A stretch of 64,000 nt of DNA from Bacillota bacterium. GTDB lineage: Bacteria > Bacillota > Clostridia > Acetivibrionales > DTU013. The stretch lies in contig JAEZCO010000058.1 of NCBI GenBank assembly GCA_023433505.1, forward strand, positions 77,552-141,551, written 5' to 3'. Made by a program: the position numbers and the translations under genes. The notes beneath the pieces are model-generated. The model did not search any database. It saw nothing but the letters and a program-made list of their open reading frames with translations, and had not been told where the DNA came from. This document shows, piece after piece, positions 54,083 to 62,575 of this stretch (position 1 is its first letter; each line of letters opens with the position of its first letter).

Positions 54083-54589
54083 ATGAATATTAAAATTATT
54101 ACCAGAACAGCCATACTTCTGGCTTTGACAATTCTGTTCCAGGCATTGGGCCGGTTCATACCATTGGGGCAGTTCAACCAATTTATCGTAGGTCCGTTAG
54201 TTAATGCGTGTCTTATTGTTGCAGCGACGTACACGGGTTTAACCGGAGGTGCCGTGGTTGCTGTCTTGTCGCCGTTTGGCGCTATATTGACAGGCTCAGT
54301 TATTCCATTGCCGTTTGCGCCTTTTATTGCTGTTGGAAACTTTATTCTTGTTCTTGTTTTCTTTTTATTAAAGAAGAAGCCATTAGCAGGAATAGCTTCA
54401 GGCGCCGTACTGAAGTTCGGGTTTCTGCTGGCTTCCGTAAACCTGTTTGTCTGGATGATGAACATACCTGCCAAAAAGGCAGTGCTGCTTATCGCTTCCT
54501 TCAGCTGGCCCCAATTGGTTACAGCCATTATTGGAGGCTTGCTGGCATTGCTGGTTTTAAAAGCCTTGCGAAAAGCGGTTAAAGTGTAA
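54083..54589 (+). CDS. ECF-transporter S component-like membrane protein
   Basis: A 168-residue integral membrane protein with about five to six helices, starting with ITRTAILLALTILFQALGRFIP, the usual S-component opening, and a small-residue-rich second half. Substrate-binding proteins of energy-coupling-factor transporters for vitamins have this size; the substrate cannot be read here. GGGAGGT precedes the ATG. A terminator follows. Confidence 0.7.
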   Translation: MNIKIITRTAILLALTILFQALGRFIPLGQFNQFIVGPLVNACLIVAATYTGLTGGAVVAVLSPFGAILTGSVIPLPFAPFIAVGNFILVLVFFLLKKKPLAGIASGAVLKFGFLLASVNLFVWMMNIPAKKAVLLIASFSWPQLVTAIIGGLLALLVLKALRKAVKV

Positions 54590-54627
54590 AGAAATCAAGT
54601 CTGCAAGGTTATATACTCCTTTGAAAG

Positions 54628-54656
54628 AAGCTGCCATCCTTGGACAGCTTTTTTTA
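54628..54656 (+). terminator. Terminator after the S-component gene
   Basis: AAGCTG (54628-54633) pairs with CAGCTT (54645-54650), then TTTTTT. Confidence 0.7.
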
Positions 54657-54681
54657 TGTTTGTTTGCCTTCTATAAGCAAG

Positions 54682-54711
54682 TTGACGTTCATATTCATAC
54701 AATAATATAAA
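54682..54711 (+). promoter_or_regulatory. Probable promoter of the aminotransferase-V gene
   Basis: TTGACG (54682-54687), 18 bases, TATAAA (54706-54711), 19 bases before the start codon. Good -35. Confidence 0.55.
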
Positions 54712-54730
54712 ACGATAAATGAGGGCAAAT

Positions 54731-55885
54731 ATGGTATATCTTGATAATGCGGCAACATCTTTTCCCAAACCGGAAAGAGTATATATGGAAATGAACAGGT
54801 GCATGCGGCAATATTGCGCCAATCCCGGGCGCGGCGGCCACGCCATGTCAATGGAATCCGGCAGGGCGGTGGCAAAGGTAAGGGAAAAAGTCAGCGGCTT
54901 CTTTAATATAAAAGACCCCATGCGGCTATGCTTTACAAAAAATGCGACGGAAGCTTTAAATATCGCCATTAAAGGTAGTTTGAATCCGGGAGCACACGTA
55001 ATCACCACATCCATGGAGCATAATTCGGTAATGAGGCCTTTGAAAACCCTGGAAAGGGATAATGGAATTGAAATTACCCTGATTGAAGGGAATGAATTCG
55101 GTGAAATCGATCCCGATCAGATTAAGAAGAGCATAAAAGCCAACACCGCCATGATAATAAGCACCTTATCTTCTAATGTAAACGGTATTATTATGCCGGC
55201 GAAGGATATCGGCAGAATCGCCAGGGAAGCCGGTATAACATTTCTTCTGGATGCATCCCAGGGGGCGGGATCACTTGCTGTGGATGTTGAGGAGCTGAAT
55301 GCGGACCTGCTTGCATTTCCCGGGCATAAAGGCCTTATGGGTCCTCAGGGTACCGGCGGCATTTATATCAGGGAAGGGCTAAGGGTAAAATGTTTGTTCG
55401 AAGGGGGGACCGGCAGTAATTCCGAAAGCGTATACCAGCCGGATTTTATGCCGGATTTTTTTGAAAGCGGAACGCTGAATACGCCCGGGATCGTGGGACT
55501 GGGCCAGGGTATCGATTTCATCAATGAAAAAGGGATTGACAGGATATGCAATTACAAGCACAAGCTTACCGTAAGGTTGCTGGAAGGAATAAGGGAAATT
55601 AAAGGAGCACGGCTGTATAGCAGGCTGGAGCAGGCTGCGAATTCGGGAATAGCTGCTGTAAATTTCGAAGGCTTTGATTCTACGGAAGTCAGCTATATAC
55701 TGGACCGGGAATATAAGATTGCCACAAGAGCGGGGATACATTGCGCTCCTTCGTCCCACCACAAATTAGGGACTTCTAAAACCGGCATTGTCAGATTCAG
55801 TCCGGGGTGTTTCAATACTACCCATGAAATAGACTATGTGGTAAGAGCGTTAGAAAAAATTTCTCAAAAATCCGTATCGCTGTAA
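54731..55885 (+). CDS. Cysteine-desulfurase-family aminotransferase class V enzyme
   Basis: A 384-residue PLP enzyme (TIGR01977-type). The N-terminus MVYLDNAATSFPKPERVY, the PLP lysine in FPGHKGLMGPQGTGG (the Lys following His), LDASQGAGSLAVDV and C-terminal RAGIHCAPSSHHKLGT support it; the catalytic cysteine is likely in GIHCAPS. May supply sulfur or selenium for cofactors; no scaffold gene is adjacent. The start at 54731 follows GAGGG; the ATG at 54719 overlaps the site. Confidence 0.88.
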   Translation: MVYLDNAATSFPKPERVYMEMNRCMRQYCANPGRGGHAMSMESGRAVAKVREKVSGFFNIKDPMRLCFTKNATEALNIAIKGSLNPGAHVITTSMEHNSVMRPLKTLERDNGIEITLIEGNEFGEIDPDQIKKSIKANTAMIISTLSSNVNGIIMPAKDIGRIAREAGITFLLDASQGAGSLAVDVEELNADLLAFPGHKGLMGPQGTGGIYIREGLRVKCLFEGGTGSNSESVYQPDFMPDFFESGTLNTPGIVGLGQGIDFINEKGIDRICNYKHKLTVRLLEGIREIKGARLYSRLEQAANSGIAAVNFEGFDSTEVSYILDREYKIATRAGIHCAPSSHHKLGTSKTGIVRFSPGCFNTTHEIDYVVRALEKISQKSVSL

Positions 55886-55930
55886 GACATTATTTTCTAT
55901 ACATCGTAAAATAACATGAGGTGATTGAAT

Positions 55931-56095
55931 ATGAGAAATAATGTTTTGAAAAGTATTTTAACGTTTGCCATCCTGGCTGTATTGGTAATTATAGCATTAA
56001 AAATTCTGAAGTTTGCACTGTTTATCGTTTTACCTATTGCAGTTGTAGCATTTATTGCCTATGTCATTTATATTTTTGTGAAAGGGAAGGCGTAG
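55931..56095 (+). CDS. 54-residue membrane protein
   Basis: A small hydrophobic protein with two membrane helices (about 10-28 and 30-48), starting MRNNVLKSILTFAILAVLV and ending IFVKGKA. The ATG follows GAGGTG by 7 bases. Unknown function; such small proteins are common in clostridia. Followed by a strong terminator, which supports it being a real gene. Confidence 0.6.
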   Translation: MRNNVLKSILTFAILAVLVIIALKILKFALFIVLPIAVVAFIAYVIYIFVKGKA

Positions 56096-56111
56096 TCCGT
56101 AAAAAATGCAA

Positions 56112-56147
56112 AGTCAAGAGCCAGCTAAAGGTCTCTTGACTTTTTTT
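56112..56147 (+). terminator. Terminator after the 54-residue gene
   Basis: AGTCAAGAG pairs with CTCTTGACT (56112-56120 with 56133-56141), then TTTTTTT. Confidence 0.85.
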
Positions 56148-56216
56148 ATGGTTTTATGGAACTTTTTACAATGCCTTACAGTCTAACTTTTAACTACAAC
56201 CACCACCGGAGGATGC

Positions 56217-56816
56217 ATGAAGAATTCTTTTGTCAAAATATATGCCGCCATACTTTTGCTGCTTTTGTCTGCAGGCTGCACATACAATTCAACTCTGGAC
56301 AAAACGGAAACCAGGCCCAATTCTTCAGAAACAACGGAAAAAGGGAAAAATGGAGAAAAAATAGGCGTAGCGTCACCTGACGGTAAATGGGTTGCAATTA
56401 CAACGGTAACAAGAAATTGTATGGATACAGTCATTCTTGATACGAAGGAAAGTATTGAATACCCTACGGGAGTATTCAATTATATTACCAAAAATGCTGA
56501 AAAATACGAATATAAACTTGGCAGCGATCAAAAGCCGGATCCTTATATTGATTTTGTAGAGTGGTGCCCTGACAGTAAAAAGGTGCTTTTGTCATACAGC
56601 TTCACCGATAATGCCGATATCAGGCAAACAGGAGTTGCAGTATTCAACCTGGAGAAGATGTCCGTGGAATGGTTGATAAAATTGGCACAAGGCGAAAGCC
56701 AGCATACAGAAATCAGTAAACCCGAAGGTTTCAACTGGGTAATGACGGATTACGGAATAGCGGATGGATTGGTTGCAAAGGATAATGCCGCCGGAGAAAA
56801 TGCATCTAACCGGTAA
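56217..56816 (+). CDS. Lipoprotein with TolB/WD40-like segment
   Basis: A 199-residue probable lipoprotein: signal peptide with lipobox LLSAGC (Cys at about 21), a Ser/Thr/Glu-rich spacer, then a region with VASPDGKWVAIT and DFVEWCPDSKKVLLSY that looks like beta-propeller blades (SPDGK... WxPDxK pattern). Function unknown. It follows a terminator. Ribosome site GGAGGATG upstream. Confidence 0.65.
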   Translation: MKNSFVKIYAAILLLLLSAGCTYNSTLDKTETRPNSSETTEKGKNGEKIGVASPDGKWVAITTVTRNCMDTVILDTKESIEYPTGVFNYITKNAEKYEYKLGSDQKPDPYIDFVEWCPDSKKVLLSYSFTDNADIRQTGVAVFNLEKMSVEWLIKLAQGESQHTEISKPEGFNWVMTDYGIADGLVAKDNAAGENASNR

Positions 56817-56869
56817 TATTAAATATAAACGTGCGATTAAAGTTAGCTTTTAGCATTTTAATCAAAGCA

Positions 56870-56897
56870 GTGCAGGGGCGATCAATGACCGCCCTGA
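56870..56897. repeat. Single unit of a dispersed palindromic repeat
   Basis: TGCAGGGGCGATCAATGACC continues into GCCCTGAC; the GGGCG/CGCCC pair with a GATCAATGAC core resembles the repeat half at 17951-17977 and the GTAGGGGCG-type repeats common in clostridia. It sits between convergent genes. Confidence 0.5.
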
Positions 56898-56922
56898 CAA
56901 AGCAGCGGCATCCATCCAAAGA

Positions 56923-57462
56923 TTAATATCCCCAATAAGGGTAGCCGCCATAGAATCCGGGATGTCCCCAAAATGGCCTTCTTCTGCCGACAAGGTTACC
57001 TATCAGCATTATGCCGATGAGGTCTCTCAATATCCGCCTTCCTCCGCCAAAGAACTGCCTTTCATTACTGTTGGTGCTTTGCTTGATTGCTGCCTCAACA
57101 TCATTTTCAACATTTGAGTAAATCTGATCAACCATCTTGCTCATTTCATCTTTTGACGGGCAATGCATTTTGCCGTGTTTAGCCTCTATCTGGTTACACA
57201 TATTCTCAACATGAGGCTGGATTATGTTATATGTGTTTGGATACATTGATTCTAATTCAGGCTGAGTCATATTCATCATAGGATTTTGCTGGCCCTGCAT
57301 GTTCATCACTGGTTGCTGGCCCTGCATGTTCATCACTGGTTGTTGGCCTTGCATATTCATCATTGGGTTATATTGACCCTGCATGTTCATCATTGGGTTA
57401 TATTGGCCTGGCATGCCCATCATTCCTGCATTTTGCATCTGTTCACGAAAATAACACTGCAT
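56923..57462 (-). CDS. Met/Gln/Asn-repeat protein, possibly spore-associated
   Basis: A 179-residue protein. After MQCYFREQMQNAGMMGMPG come five tandem units of GQxxxMNM type (GQYNPMMNMQ twice, GQQPVMNMQ twice, GQQNPMMNMT), then a helical region with conserved Cys (ENMCNQIEAKHGKMHCPSKD), and a C-terminus rich in Gly, Tyr, Trp and Pro (PFWGHPGFYGGYPYWGY). No signal peptide. This composition resembles coat or exosporium-like proteins but I do not recognise a family. AGGAGGG precedes the ATG at 57462 on the - strand. Confidence 0.65.
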   Translation of the reverse strand: MQCYFREQMQNAGMMGMPGQYNPMMNMQGQYNPMMNMQGQQPVMNMQGQQPVMNMQGQQNPMMNMTQPELESMYPNTYNIIQPHVENMCNQIEAKHGKMHCPSKDEMSKMVDQIYSNVENDVEAAIKQSTNSNERQFFGGGRRILRDLIGIMLIGNLVGRRRPFWGHPGFYGGYPYWGY

Positions 57463-57630
57463 ATTCAACCCTCCTGCACATAAGTGCAATCATTTACAGT
57501 TTCGTAATACTATACTATGTACGCGGAATATCTAAGGTTACATAATTTTGTTTCCCCGGTCTGCGTTAACCGTATAGCAGGAAGGTGTTGTTAAACTGAT
57601 GGCTATCTGTCAGATAAAGCCAAATAACGC

Positions 57631-57665
57631 AAAAAAAAGCGGCCTTCGAATTTACGAAAGCCGCC
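57631..57665 (-). terminator. Terminator downstream of tRNA-Pro
   Basis: On the - strand GCGGCTTTCG pairs with CGAAGGCCGC (one mismatch) followed by TTTTTTTT. Confidence 0.8.
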
Positions 57666-57675
57666 TCTTTTGCTG

Positions 57676-57753
57676 TGGTCGGAGTGACATGACTTGAACA
57701 TGCGACCTCTTGCACCCCAAGCAAGCACTCTAGCCAAACTGAGCTACACCCCG
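57676..57753 (-). tRNA. tRNA-Pro (anticodon GGG)
   Basis: Read on the - strand: acceptor CGGGGTG pairs with CACTCCG (one G-U), D-stem GCTC, anticodon arm CTTGC-TTGGGGT-GCAAG with anticodon GGG, T-arm GCATG-TTCAAGT-CATGT, discriminator A and encoded CCA. The C1-G72 pair is typical of proline tRNA. A promoter and terminator flank it. Confidence 0.95.
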
Positions 57754-57767
57754 ATAACGCATTTTGA

Positions 57768-57796
57768 ATTATAGCACAAAAGAATTGAGTTGACAA
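57768..57796 (-). promoter_or_regulatory. Sigma-A promoter of tRNA-Pro
   Basis: On the - strand TTGTCA (57796-57791), 17 bases, TATAAT (57773-57768), 15 bases before the mature 5' end. Excellent consensus match. Confidence 0.8.
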
Positions 57797-57993
57797 GAAT
57801 AAAATCAGTTATATTTATATTTTATATGAAATTAATGCGATAAATTTCTTCCAGGCAGGTGAAATCAGGTAATATAAGGCAAAATTGATAGCTTCTTGCT
57901 TAATGTAAAAATACCCAAATGAATAATCCCCGTATATTTTGTGGATAATATAATATACATTATTTGGTAATATAATTGCAGGGAGGATATTTT

Positions 57994-58860
57994 ATGTCAA
58001 GTTTTGAGGCAGCAGACAACGTACAGCCTCGAAGACAAGCAAGACAATACCGGTTAGGCAGAAGGAGGAAGGCTGGATATCTTTGGGCGGTACTGGTCCT
58101 TTTCGCTGTGGTGGTATTCCTATGTGTAAACAACTACATGGTACTGCAATCCTATAAGGGTTTAAAAGGTCAACTGTCAACAACCTATCAGGCAATGGAA
58201 ACAGTCAAGGCTGACAAAGAAAATCTGGGAAAAAGCAGAAATAAGCTGGAAGACTTGAATTCAGCACTGGTAATAGAAAACCAATCCCTGGAAGAAGAGA
58301 ATAATCTCCTTAGAGAGAGCTATGAAAAGGCTTCAAGGGGCAACGAAAATATTTCCAGCCAATTGCAGGAAATAAAGAAGGAGTTCAATGAATTAAAAAA
58401 GAAAAATCAGGAACTGGTCGATGATAACATTGCACTTCAAAATTCACTGAAAATGGCGGCGTCTGTGGGGGTAAAACCACAAAGCTTTTCCTTCTTTGAA
58501 AATTTGGAGCCGCGGAATACTGTCAATAAGGGCAAATATCTCGGCAAATTTCTCGGAACAGCCTATACTCCCAGCGTGGAGGAATGCGGCAACAACAAGG
58601 GCATTACCAATTCCGGTCAGCCCATTATTCCGGGGGTCACCCTTGCCATTGATAATAAATACTGGCCTTTTGGAACGGTTTTTTATATCAAGGGACTGGG
58701 GTATACGGTTGCAATGGACACAGGCAGTGCAATTAAAGGGAAATACCGGTTTGACTTCTCCGTTTTGAACAAGAAATTTGCGCAGCAGCTTGGATCAAGA
58801 AAATGGGATGTGTACCTTGTCAAGTTGGGGAAAGGGAATATTCCCGATATGAAACTATAA
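57994..58860 (+). CDS. 3D-domain protein with coiled coil (YabE/YocH-like C-terminus)
   Basis: A 288-residue cell-surface protein: basic N-terminus (RRQARQYRLGRRRK), a membrane helix (about 29-49), a long coiled coil (about 55-155), and a C-terminal 3D domain (FLGTAYTPSVEECG, then TLAIDNKYWPFGTVFYI and the diagnostic MDTGSAIKG and FDFSV). 3D domains are MltA/RlpA-like lytic folds; the three conserved aspartates are visible. Likely a cell-wall hydrolase. The start at 57994 follows GGGAGGA. Confidence 0.85.
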   Translation: MSSFEAADNVQPRRQARQYRLGRRRKAGYLWAVLVLFAVVVFLCVNNYMVLQSYKGLKGQLSTTYQAMETVKADKENLGKSRNKLEDLNSALVIENQSLEEENNLLRESYEKASRGNENISSQLQEIKKEFNELKKKNQELVDDNIALQNSLKMAASVGVKPQSFSFFENLEPRNTVNKGKYLGKFLGTAYTPSVEECGNNKGITNSGQPIIPGVTLAIDNKYWPFGTVFYIKGLGYTVAMDTGSAIKGKYRFDFSVLNKKFAQQLGSRKWDVYLVKLGKGNIPDMKL

Positions 58861-58946
58861 CGAGGCATCAAAAAATATCTCCACCCCTGTAGGTGGCGGG
58901 TAATGAATCGGTATTCAGGCGGTGAGCATATCTCAAAGCCTCGTTG
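58859..58946 (+). ncRNA. Candidate structured RNA element
   Basis: AACGAGGC (58859-58866) pairs perfectly with GCCTCGTT (58939-58946), closing about 72 bases that contain further stems: CCACC/GGTGG (near 58882-58898) and GAAT/ATTC (near 58905-58918). No T-run follows, so it is not a simple terminator. It lies between the 3D-domain gene and the lipoprotein gene. It is not a c-di-GMP-I aptamer or another riboswitch I can name. Confidence 0.4.
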
Positions 58947-59046
58947 AAACTCCGCTGACAAACGAAAAAATTAGTTTTGAATTAGGACGTTATAAAGCTG
59001 CAGGGTTTACTTAAGGATCGTTTTAGCGTATTATTGTATACGGGTG

Positions 59047-60033
59047 ATGATTTTGAAAAAGAGGTTCATTTTTATATTTCTTGCTTTAGCCATGGTAATT
59101 GCGGCATCAGGCTGTGGAAAAGGCAAGGACGCCAATGTGGATGCAACTGCAAACCATACATCGAGTTCCGCCAGTGAAAACAATAGTACCGCAGAGACGG
59201 ACAAGCCGTCGCAGACTTCAACCGGCGAGGGTGCTGTGACTGAGCCGGGAACTGATAATAACGGCAATGGTTCAGAAGAGAAACCTCAGCTTTTGCAAAG
59301 CGCCAATGTGGATTTGGACGCTGATGGAGTAAATGAAGAAGTGGAAGTCCTTTCACTCAAGACCGGCGGGAAGGGCGGGGATGACCCCGGTGAGCTTGAA
59401 GGCATCCTGAGAATCATTGACGGAAATAAGGTTACCGATACTACGTTCATAAAAAAGCAAGCAGGCTTCAACGGAGTAATGACAAGCATTGAATTTGCCG
59501 ATTTGGATGGAGACGGTGCGAAAGACGTTTTTATCATTATCCCTGAGTCCGGCGCAGCTTTTTCGTTAAATTATTACTATGCCTACAGCTATAAGACCGG
59601 AAAAGCTTATTCATTTACCATCGACAGCAGTCTTTCTGAATTCACAAGTGGTTTTGCTTTCAAGTATATGGGAAAGGGGAAACTGGAGATAGAAAACAGC
59701 GCACTTTCCTTTAAAGCTGCCTTTGACATATCGGATTCCCCAGGGATAGAAAAGGATGACGAAAGCAATAAAGACTATGAAAACTCATGGGTGGAACCCA
59801 CACCCGTTGAAATCGGCGAAAATTCGAGAATAAGCCTGGTAAAAGAAAACGGCGGAGCTGTTGCCATCAAGGTACCGCTGCCTGTATTTGGACGAGCTAC
59901 CGCGGATATGATCGGTCAAATAGATTTATATTACGCCATGGGCAAAGATTTCATACCGGCTTTGAGAAGCTTTGAAGTATTGGACTTTAGCAGCGAAGGA
60001 CACAAGTCCATTGGAAAATGGACAAAGGGATGA
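59047..60033 (+). CDS. Lipoprotein with FG-GAP/VCBS-like repeats
   Basis: A 328-residue lipoprotein: signal peptide and lipobox IAASGC (Cys about 22), a Ser/Thr/Glu/Asn spacer (about 25-80), then two calcium-loop-type motifs DLDADGVNEE and DLDGDGAKDV in FG-GAP-like repeats. Function unknown; likely extracellular binding. Start is uncertain (GTG 59044, ATG 59047 or TTG 59053); the ribosome site is weak. Confidence 0.65.
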   Translation: MILKKRFIFIFLALAMVIAASGCGKGKDANVDATANHTSSSASENNSTAETDKPSQTSTGEGAVTEPGTDNNGNGSEEKPQLLQSANVDLDADGVNEEVEVLSLKTGGKGGDDPGELEGILRIIDGNKVTDTTFIKKQAGFNGVMTSIEFADLDGDGAKDVFIIIPESGAAFSLNYYYAYSYKTGKAYSFTIDSSLSEFTSGFAFKYMGKGKLEIENSALSFKAAFDISDSPGIEKDDESNKDYENSWVEPTPVEIGENSRISLVKENGGAVAIKVPLPVFGRATADMIGQIDLYYAMGKDFIPALRSFEVLDFSSEGHKSIGKWTKG

Positions 60034-60109
60034 AAAAGCAGTAAAGCTTTGTAATAATTAGCCCAATATTTTTAACAGGATATTTTTGCAATGATAAAAT
60101 GATAAAACG

Positions 60110-60142
60110 AAACCATGGACATTCACATGCACATGGTTTTTG
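60110..60142. terminator. Bidirectional terminator between convergent genes
   Basis: AAACCATG (60110-60117) pairs with CATGGTTT (60132-60139), T-runs on both sides. Shared by the lipoprotein (+) and VOC (-) genes. Confidence 0.7.
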
Positions 60143-60171
60143 TTATATTAACGGGATCAGTTAGATGAAAT

Positions 60172-60585
60172 TTAGTATTGTACAGGATTTACGACAGTTG
60201 GGTCCATATAGATGACTTCCCATAAGTGGTTGTCCAAATCTTGAAAACTCCGCCCGTACATAAACCCCTCGTCCGTAGGTTCATTGGAAAAATTGCCTCC
60301 CGAAGCCAGAGCTTTGTCTGCCAGAAAATCGGCTTTTTCCCTGCTGTCAACGGCCAGAGCCACGATCACTTCCGTAGTTTTTCCCGCATCGGAGATTTCT
60401 TTTTTTGTAAAGTTCCTGAAAAATTTTTCATCTATCAGCATGGCAAAGATATTTTCCCCAATGATCATGCAGGCTGCATTTGCATCGGTAAACTGCGGGT
60501 TAAAGCCAAACCCCAGCTGCTTAAAGAAATCAATCGATTTATTTAAATCCTTGACAGGCAAATTCACAAATATTTCTGTTTTCAT
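60172..60585 (-). CDS. VOC-superfamily protein
   Basis: A 137-residue glyoxalase/bleomycin-resistance-fold protein: starts TEIFVNLPVKDLNKSIDFF (paired beta-alpha), then NAACMIIGENIF and a C-terminal DLDNHLWEVIYMD, typical of the single-domain family. Metal ligands are only partly visible (E in WEV). The ATG at 60585 follows GGGAGGTGG; the GTG at 60594 lies in that site. Confidence 0.85.
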   Translation of the reverse strand: MKTEIFVNLPVKDLNKSIDFFKQLGFGFNPQFTDANAACMIIGENIFAMLIDEKFFRNFTKKEISDAGKTTEVIVALAVDSREKADFLADKALASGGNFSNEPTDEGFMYGRSFQDLDNHLWEVIYMDPTVVNPVQY

Positions 60586-60782
60586 GGTTTCCACCTCCCT
60601 AAATCAGCATTGCATGGTTATAATCATAAAGTAAATATACCTCTTTTTAGGAAAACTAAACGGACAACTTGCAGGTGTAACTGCATGAAATAGCGGATAT
60701 TTCCGTTTCTTCGGAAAGCCGGAAGTGTTAAAATAATGTAGCTCATGCACCTAAAAAAGTTGTGAAATTAAAAAAGTTTTAG

Positions 60783-60811
60783 TGTAACTTTTCCGCAATT
60801 AATTACGTTAT
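60783..60811 (+). promoter_or_regulatory. ECF-type promoter of the sigma/anti-sigma pair
   Basis: TGTAAC (60783-60788), 17 bases, CGTTAT (60806-60811). The -35 AAC and -10 CGT core are typical of ECF sigma promoters, suggesting the factor controls its own operon. It is 28 bases before the GTG start. Confidence 0.6.
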
Positions 60812-60838
60812 ATTAGTAAGCAGAAAGGAGAGGAATAA

Positions 60839-61312
60839 GTGGATGGCTTTCAGCAGCTCTATGAGGTAAATTACAGGAAGGTATTAAACTACTTAAAAGG
60901 TATGACCCGTAATGTGAAACTTGCAGAAGACCTGACTCAGGAGACCTTTTACAACACGTTGGCATATATCTGTACCGGCAATAACCCCAAAGTATACCTG
61001 AAATTCCTGTTGAAGACAGCGCATAATGTGTATGTGGACTATTTGCGTAAAAATAAGATGGATAGTGAAAGCCTGGAAGCTTATGAAAACCGTCTGCAGG
61101 ACCCAAAGAGCGGCAGCATGAACAGAATGGAAGTGGTTGAGGTGTTAAATGCGCTGCCTGAAAGATACAGGGAAATTATTATTCTCAAGGACCATTATGG
61201 GTTTTCCTATAACGAGATTGCCGATATTATGAACTGTAAGGAGCCTGCGGTTAAGGTGACACTGTTCAGAGCGAGAAAAAGATTCAGGGAGGTATATGCG
61301 CATGAAGGATAA
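60839..61312 (+). CDS. ECF-family RNA polymerase sigma factor
   Basis: A 157-residue group IV sigma factor: region 2 (LYEVNYRKVLNYLKGMTRN, AEDLTQETFYNTLA, LLKTAHNVYVDYLR) and region 4 (LNALPERYREIIILKDHYGFSYNEIADIM and VKVTLFRARKRF). Start is GTG with AAAGGAGAGG upstream. Overlaps the anti-sigma gene by 11 bases, a normal pairing. Confidence 0.92.
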   Translation: MDGFQQLYEVNYRKVLNYLKGMTRNVKLAEDLTQETFYNTLAYICTGNNPKVYLKFLLKTAHNVYVDYLRKNKMDSESLEAYENRLQDPKSGSMNRMEVVEVLNALPERYREIIILKDHYGFSYNEIADIMNCKEPAVKVTLFRARKRFREVYAHEG

Positions 61313-62546
61313 ATCATCCGGAATTGATTGCAAGACATTTAAAAATCAGCTTGTGGAGTATATAGAAGGGAAGCTGGACGACAGGCAGATGGGACTTATG
61401 GATGAACATTCAGAAAGCTGTCCCCTATGCAAGCAATTACTTGATCAAGAGGAAGAGAACCTGGAGACAGGCAGCAAAGCGTCTATCGTTAACGTGAGGA
61501 AACTGGAGTCGAAATTTGCTTCAAGGCTTTTTGGAAGGTTTGTTACTGTAACGGTAATTGCATTTATGGTGTGGTATGTTATTTTTACTGCGCTGCCGCA
61601 GACCGTTCTAAGCAAGCAATTTATGAAAAGGCAGCTTGAGCTCTCGCATGGATTGGAGGACATGGTCCAATTTACAATGCCCGGTGCGAAGGTAAAAAGC
61701 GGATGGAATGGCTATATAGGGCTTTTAGAGACCGTTGGTGTGGTAGCGTACGAGCAGCAGTTGATTAAAGGCGGATACAAGGAAGGTAAATATGACCTTG
61801 CAGTCCCTAACTATGTTGGCAGAAATGACTGGAGAGCAAGCAACGAAGTTAAGGGTCAAAGCTATGGTTTTGTATTCAACTATCCCCAGGCAAGAGGGGA
61901 TGGCAATTCGGTAGATATGAGCTGGAATAAGCTCAAAGAAGTTGAAAAGGGAACAGTAAGCAGTGTGGCAGTATATTTTGAAAAGGCGATAACTGCAATG
62001 GAAATGGATGCGCTTTTAGCTTCACTCAAGGTTTTTGACACGGGTTCATATGACATGCAGACATGGATAGCCATCGATACACAGCCTCTTAATCTTACGC
62101 AGTATGGCTACCGCAACACCCCGTTAATGCAGCCAAACTGGGGCTTTCCTCTTAGAGTTGAGATAACGAATGAGGATGTAGAGAGTATAACATCTTCTGA
62201 CAATGATAATAGCAAGGGGGTCAAGTCTGGTTTGCCGGGAGGGAAAGTCAGTATTAGCAGCGGCTCTGCAAATAGTTACCAAATAGAGTTTGAAAAGCTG
62301 GCATCCCAGGCAATGGAACGCTGGAGCATTGAAATGAAAAACTTCGAAAGTTACTCCAGATATTTGGGTTCAAGCGATCTCACAAAAGATATAAGTAAAA
62401 TTAACGGCAGCCTTCAGTCAGGTAAGCTGCAAATTCGGGGGATGATACTGACTGCCCCGACTTCCAGTCTGGTCAAACTCGCAAACAATAGGAATATAGC
62501 AAGGGTTGATATTATAAAAGTGGATTTTGACTATCTCAAGTATTAA
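61302..62546 (+). CDS. Membrane anti-sigma factor
   Basis: A 414-residue protein with an N-terminal zinc-finger anti-sigma domain (NQLVEYIEGKLDD and HSESCPLCKQLLDQ; His-x3-Cys-x2-Cys), a membrane helix (about 85-105) and a large extracellular part with an anti-sigma C-terminal-type region (GYRNTPLMQPNWGFPLRVEI onward). It should hold the preceding sigma factor. The start at 61302 is 9 bases after GGGAGG; ATG at 61296 is too close. Confidence 0.85.
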   Translation: MKDKSSGIDCKTFKNQLVEYIEGKLDDRQMGLMDEHSESCPLCKQLLDQEEENLETGSKASIVNVRKLESKFASRLFGRFVTVTVIAFMVWYVIFTALPQTVLSKQFMKRQLELSHGLEDMVQFTMPGAKVKSGWNGYIGLLETVGVVAYEQQLIKGGYKEGKYDLAVPNYVGRNDWRASNEVKGQSYGFVFNYPQARGDGNSVDMSWNKLKEVEKGTVSSVAVYFEKAITAMEMDALLASLKVFDTGSYDMQTWIAIDTQPLNLTQYGYRNTPLMQPNWGFPLRVEITNEDVESITSSDNDNSKGVKSGLPGGKVSISSGSANSYQIEFEKLASQAMERWSIEMKNFESYSRYLGSSDLTKDISKINGSLQSGKLQIRGMILTAPTSSLVKLANNRNIARVDIIKVDFDYLKY

Positions 62547-62575
62547 TGACGATTGGTCAGTAAGGAGATGAAAGC

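Noticed and set aside
57286..57420. Regular 27-30 base repeats read as a possible CRISPR
   Set aside because: The units are contiguous without spacers and encode the GQxxxMNM repeats of a protein on the - strand.
58859..58946. c-di-GMP-I or other known riboswitch
   Set aside because: Only the fragment CAAAGCC resembles a GEMM motif; order of stems and the GGTAGGTAGCGGGG-type core are absent.
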